Origin: Natrinema versiforme | GTDB taxonomy: Archaea > Halobacteriota > Halobacteria > Halobacteriales > Natrialbaceae | Direction: 5' to 3' | NCBI RefSeq assembly: GCF_005576615.1 | Contig: NZ_CP040330.1 | Coordinates: 3,162,001 to 3,226,000, forward strand | Length of the DNA: 64,000 nucleotides | Shown: in pieces, positions 62,392 to 64,000 of the stretch | Position numbering within the stretch: position 1 is the first letter of the stretch | Layout of the letters: the number at the start of each line of letters is the position of its first letter | The notes under the pieces: generated by a model | Told to the model about the DNA's origin: nothing | The model's database searches: none | The model's input: only the letters and a program-made list of their open reading frames with translations | Program-made: the position numbers and the translations under genes

Positions 62392-62781
62392 TCACTCCGA
62401 GCGAGACGCTCGGTACCCCGCGATCGCTTCGGAGAGCACGTAGCTACACACGATGAGAACGAAAAGCGGTAGCCAGACCGTCTCGAGCGTGACGGGTCCG
62501 ATCGTTCGGTCACCCGCGTAGAGGACGATCGCTCCCCCGCCGAGTAAGACCCCGAGCATCGCCACATAGCGCCACCGCGTGTCGGGCGGGACCGTTCCGT
62601 CGGCTCTCCGGATCGCGAGATAGAGGTGTCCGCCACCGAAGAGCAGTCCGTTCACCAACAGAGCCACCGCGATCGCGACCGGTCCCGTTCCTGTCCCCAC
62701 GTCAAATGAGGCGGCGACGAGCAAGACGAGTACCGCGAGGCAACACGCGCCGATATGTGCAGCCGTGTCTCGAGAAACCAC
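62392..62781 (-). CDS. Small hypothetical membrane protein
   Basis: 129 residues with four helices: [64 protein letters not shown] and [25 protein letters not shown]. The frame remains open far upstream, but protein character begins at [14 protein letters not shown] 62781 is chosen, with a TATA-like GATATTGA about 22-31 bases before it on the minus strand. No family recognised. Confidence 0.65.
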   Translation of the reverse strand: MVSRDTAAHIGACCLAVLVLLVAASFDVGTGTGPVAIAVALLVNGLLFGGGHLYLAIRRADGTVPPDTRWRYVAMLGVLLGGGAIVLYAGDRTIGPVTLETVWLPLFVLIVCSYVLSEAIAGYRASRSE

Positions 62782-63021
62782 GCCGTGTACTTCCGTGGGA
62801 TCAATATCAGTCTTGTGAAACGTAAAACAGGACTGCGAACCGGTCGTTCGGACAGTCTCGACCGACTGGAACAGTCGGTTCGTCTCCGTAGCGACCGACT
62901 GATTCGCACCGAAACGCCGCTCGTGACGGGACCGCGCTGCTGCAGGCTGATCGTCCGGCTCCGCACGACCTCGGGGACTCGAGTGGGCGGCTTTTTCTTC
63001 GTCCGGCGAGTCGGCCCGTGT

Positions 63022-63657
63022 ATGGACCGCAGCGAACTCGCCCCCCTGATCGACCACACCGTCCTCGGCCCCGAGACGACGCTCGAGGACGTTCGAGACG
63101 TCCTCGATGCGGCCGCCGAGTACGGAATGAACGCCTGCATCCCGCCCTACGCGGTCGAGACGGCCGCCGAGTACGCACCCGACGTGACCCTCGCGACGGT
63201 GATCGGCTTCCCGCACGGCCAGCACGCGCCCGCGGTGAAACGCAAGGAGGGAGTTACGGCGTGGCAAGACGGCGCGGACGAACTCGACGTCGTGATCAAC
63301 GTCGGCCGACTGCGAGCGGGCGAGGACGACGCGGTCAGGACGGAACTCGCGGAACTGGTCGCCGCGGTGCCGATCCCGGTCAAGGTGATCATCGAAACCG
63401 CGCTCCTGACCGACGCCGAGAAACGGCGGGCCTGCGAGGCCGCCGCGGCGGCCGACGCGGCGATGGTCAAAACCTCGACCGGCTTCGCCGGCGGCGGTGC
63501 CGCGGTCGACGACGTCGAACTCATGAGCGAGTTCCTCCCCGTCAAGGCCAGCGGCGGCGTCGGCAGCTACGACGACGCGCTCGCGATGCTCGAGGCCGGA
63601 GCCGAACGGATCGGGGCCTCGAGCGGGGTCGACATTCTCGAGGGCGCACCGGAGTAG
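63022..63657 (+). CDS. deoC: Deoxyribose-phosphate aldolase
   Basis: 211 residues. [44 protein letters not shown] (acid Asp), [10 protein letters not shown] and Lys150 in [12 protein letters not shown], the Schiff-base lysine, are all there. It cleaves 2-deoxyribose 5-phosphate to acetaldehyde and GAP in deoxynucleoside breakdown. The start is ATG 63022, with ORF upstream non-coding. It completes the cluster with uridine phosphorylase and the PfkB kinase. Confidence 0.95.
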   Translation: MDRSELAPLIDHTVLGPETTLEDVRDVLDAAAEYGMNACIPPYAVETAAEYAPDVTLATVIGFPHGQHAPAVKRKEGVTAWQDGADELDVVINVGRLRAGEDDAVRTELAELVAAVPIPVKVIIETALLTDAEKRRACEAAAAADAAMVKTSTGFAGGGAAVDDVELMSEFLPVKASGGVGSYDDALAMLEAGAERIGASSGVDILEGAPE

Positions 63658-63762
63658 AAGCCGGACGGGAACGGCCCGCCGGTCGGTTCTGTGGCGTCTT
63701 CGAGCAGGGAGTTTGGGAGCGAAGCCGAACGGTTTTGGTCGTTCCGCGACCAACGGAAAGCT

Positions 63763-64000
63763 ATGCTCGAGGGTGTGCGAGCGCGGCTGTACGCGCTCGC
63801 GAGACGACTCCGTCGGCTGGAGCGACGCGAACTCGACGCCGTCCTGCGGTGGCTCGAGCACACGGGCAATCTCGTCCACCTCTCGGTGCTGGTGTTCGTC
63901 CCGTTGCTGATCGCCGCGGTGACGTGGCTGGCGAACATGACGGCGGCGATCTCGTTCCTGCTGTTCCCGCCGCTTGCCTCCGGAACCTACACGCTCTTCG
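63763..64000 (+). CDS. HPP family membrane protein (partial, N-terminus only)
   Basis: The gene is cut by the right edge after 79 residues. A basic N-terminus (ARLYALARRLRRLERREL) is followed by the first helix LVHLSVLVFVPLLIAAVTWLANMTAAISFLLFPPLASGTYTLF, whose FPPLASGTYTLF is the start of the HPP motif region. HPP proteins are integral membrane proteins linked in plants and cyanobacteria to nitrite transport. ATG 63763 is used. Confidence 0.8.
   Translation, partial: MLEGVRARLYALARRLRRLERRELDAVLRWLEHTGNLVHLSVLVFVPLLIAAVTWLANMTAAISFLLFPPLASGTYTLF

Noticed and set aside
62782-63879. Large open frame on the minus strand continuing the small membrane gene upstream
   Set aside because: Its sequence is the shadow of deoC and the HPP start; protein character begins only at the GTG 62781.

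Overview
The window is chromosomal DNA of an extremely halophilic archaeon (class Halobacteria). By eye it is very G+C-rich. The proteins are acidic (Asp/Glu-rich), many starts sit about 25-30 bases behind a TATA-like box (leaderless style), and the gene content is archaeal: TFB, CetZ, Dph6, archaeal shikimate enzymes, HalOD1, DUF373, DUF63. Many small families are known mainly from haloarchaea (DUF7344, HVO_0758 zinc finger, DUF6293/HFX_2341, DUF7123). The flavour fits the Natrinema/Haloterrigena group, but the sequence alone does not settle the genus. I see no rRNA, tRNA, insertion sequence, CRISPR array or prophage. This is a core-genome stretch.

Layout. 1-15.2 kb: a cut saccharopine-dehydrogenase-like gene, a Rieske protein, small regulators, a sugar nucleotidyltransferase, a ferritin-like DUF892 protein, a lipoprotein, Dph6, DUF373, SppA, an ATP-grasp ligase, a long coiled-coil protein, a GH2-fold protein that has lost both catalytic glutamates, and CetZ. 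15.3-23.7 kb: a sulfite-oxidase-like enzyme, an epimerase, a DHH phosphoesterase, a PfkB kinase, a tiny zinc-ribbon protein, a glycosyltransferase, a Nudix hydrolase, and an MGMT-like protein whose acceptor Cys is Asp. 23.9-35.4 kb: aromatic amino acid biosynthesis, with trpC-trpB-trpA-aroA' as one run and aroB' and aroD further on. Between these lie a frameshifted zinc (CDF) transporter, a SprT-like protein, a HAD hydrolase, a CARF-like regulator and a TFB-cyclin-like protein. 35.5-41.2 kb: TFB, a DUF84 (d)NTPase, a DUF7123 gene with repeated upstream boxes, a HAD hydrolase, a double winged-helix regulator and an NfeD-SPFH membrane pair.

41.4-48.6 kb: an overlapping membrane gene run (M48 protease, DUF4129, DUF7269, DUF58, DUF7519) meeting a convergent MoxR ATPase. 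This looks like a MoxR/DUF58 envelope system. 48.6-56.3 kb: small membrane proteins, a YbjQ protein, PAP2 phosphatase, an AI-2E transporter, DUF547, an amphi-Trp/DUF1508 fusion, and an HNH-like protein. 55.5-58.9 kb: an Lrp regulator with a C-terminal TrkA-C-like domain, divergent from an amino-acid permease that carries two universal-stress domains. 58.9-64 kb: nucleoside catabolism, with uridine phosphorylase, a PfkB sugar kinase, a decayed C-terminal remnant of an eIF2B-like/ribose-1,5-bisphosphate isomerase gene, and deoC. A cut HPP membrane gene closes the window.

The most interesting points are the pseudoenzyme GH2 protein, the Asp-for-Cys MGMT protein, three GTAC boxes exactly 10 bp apart on the trpC promoter, a palindrome-built insertion inside trpA, a single-cyclin-box TFB-like protein, and the isomerase remnant beside nucleoside-salvage genes.
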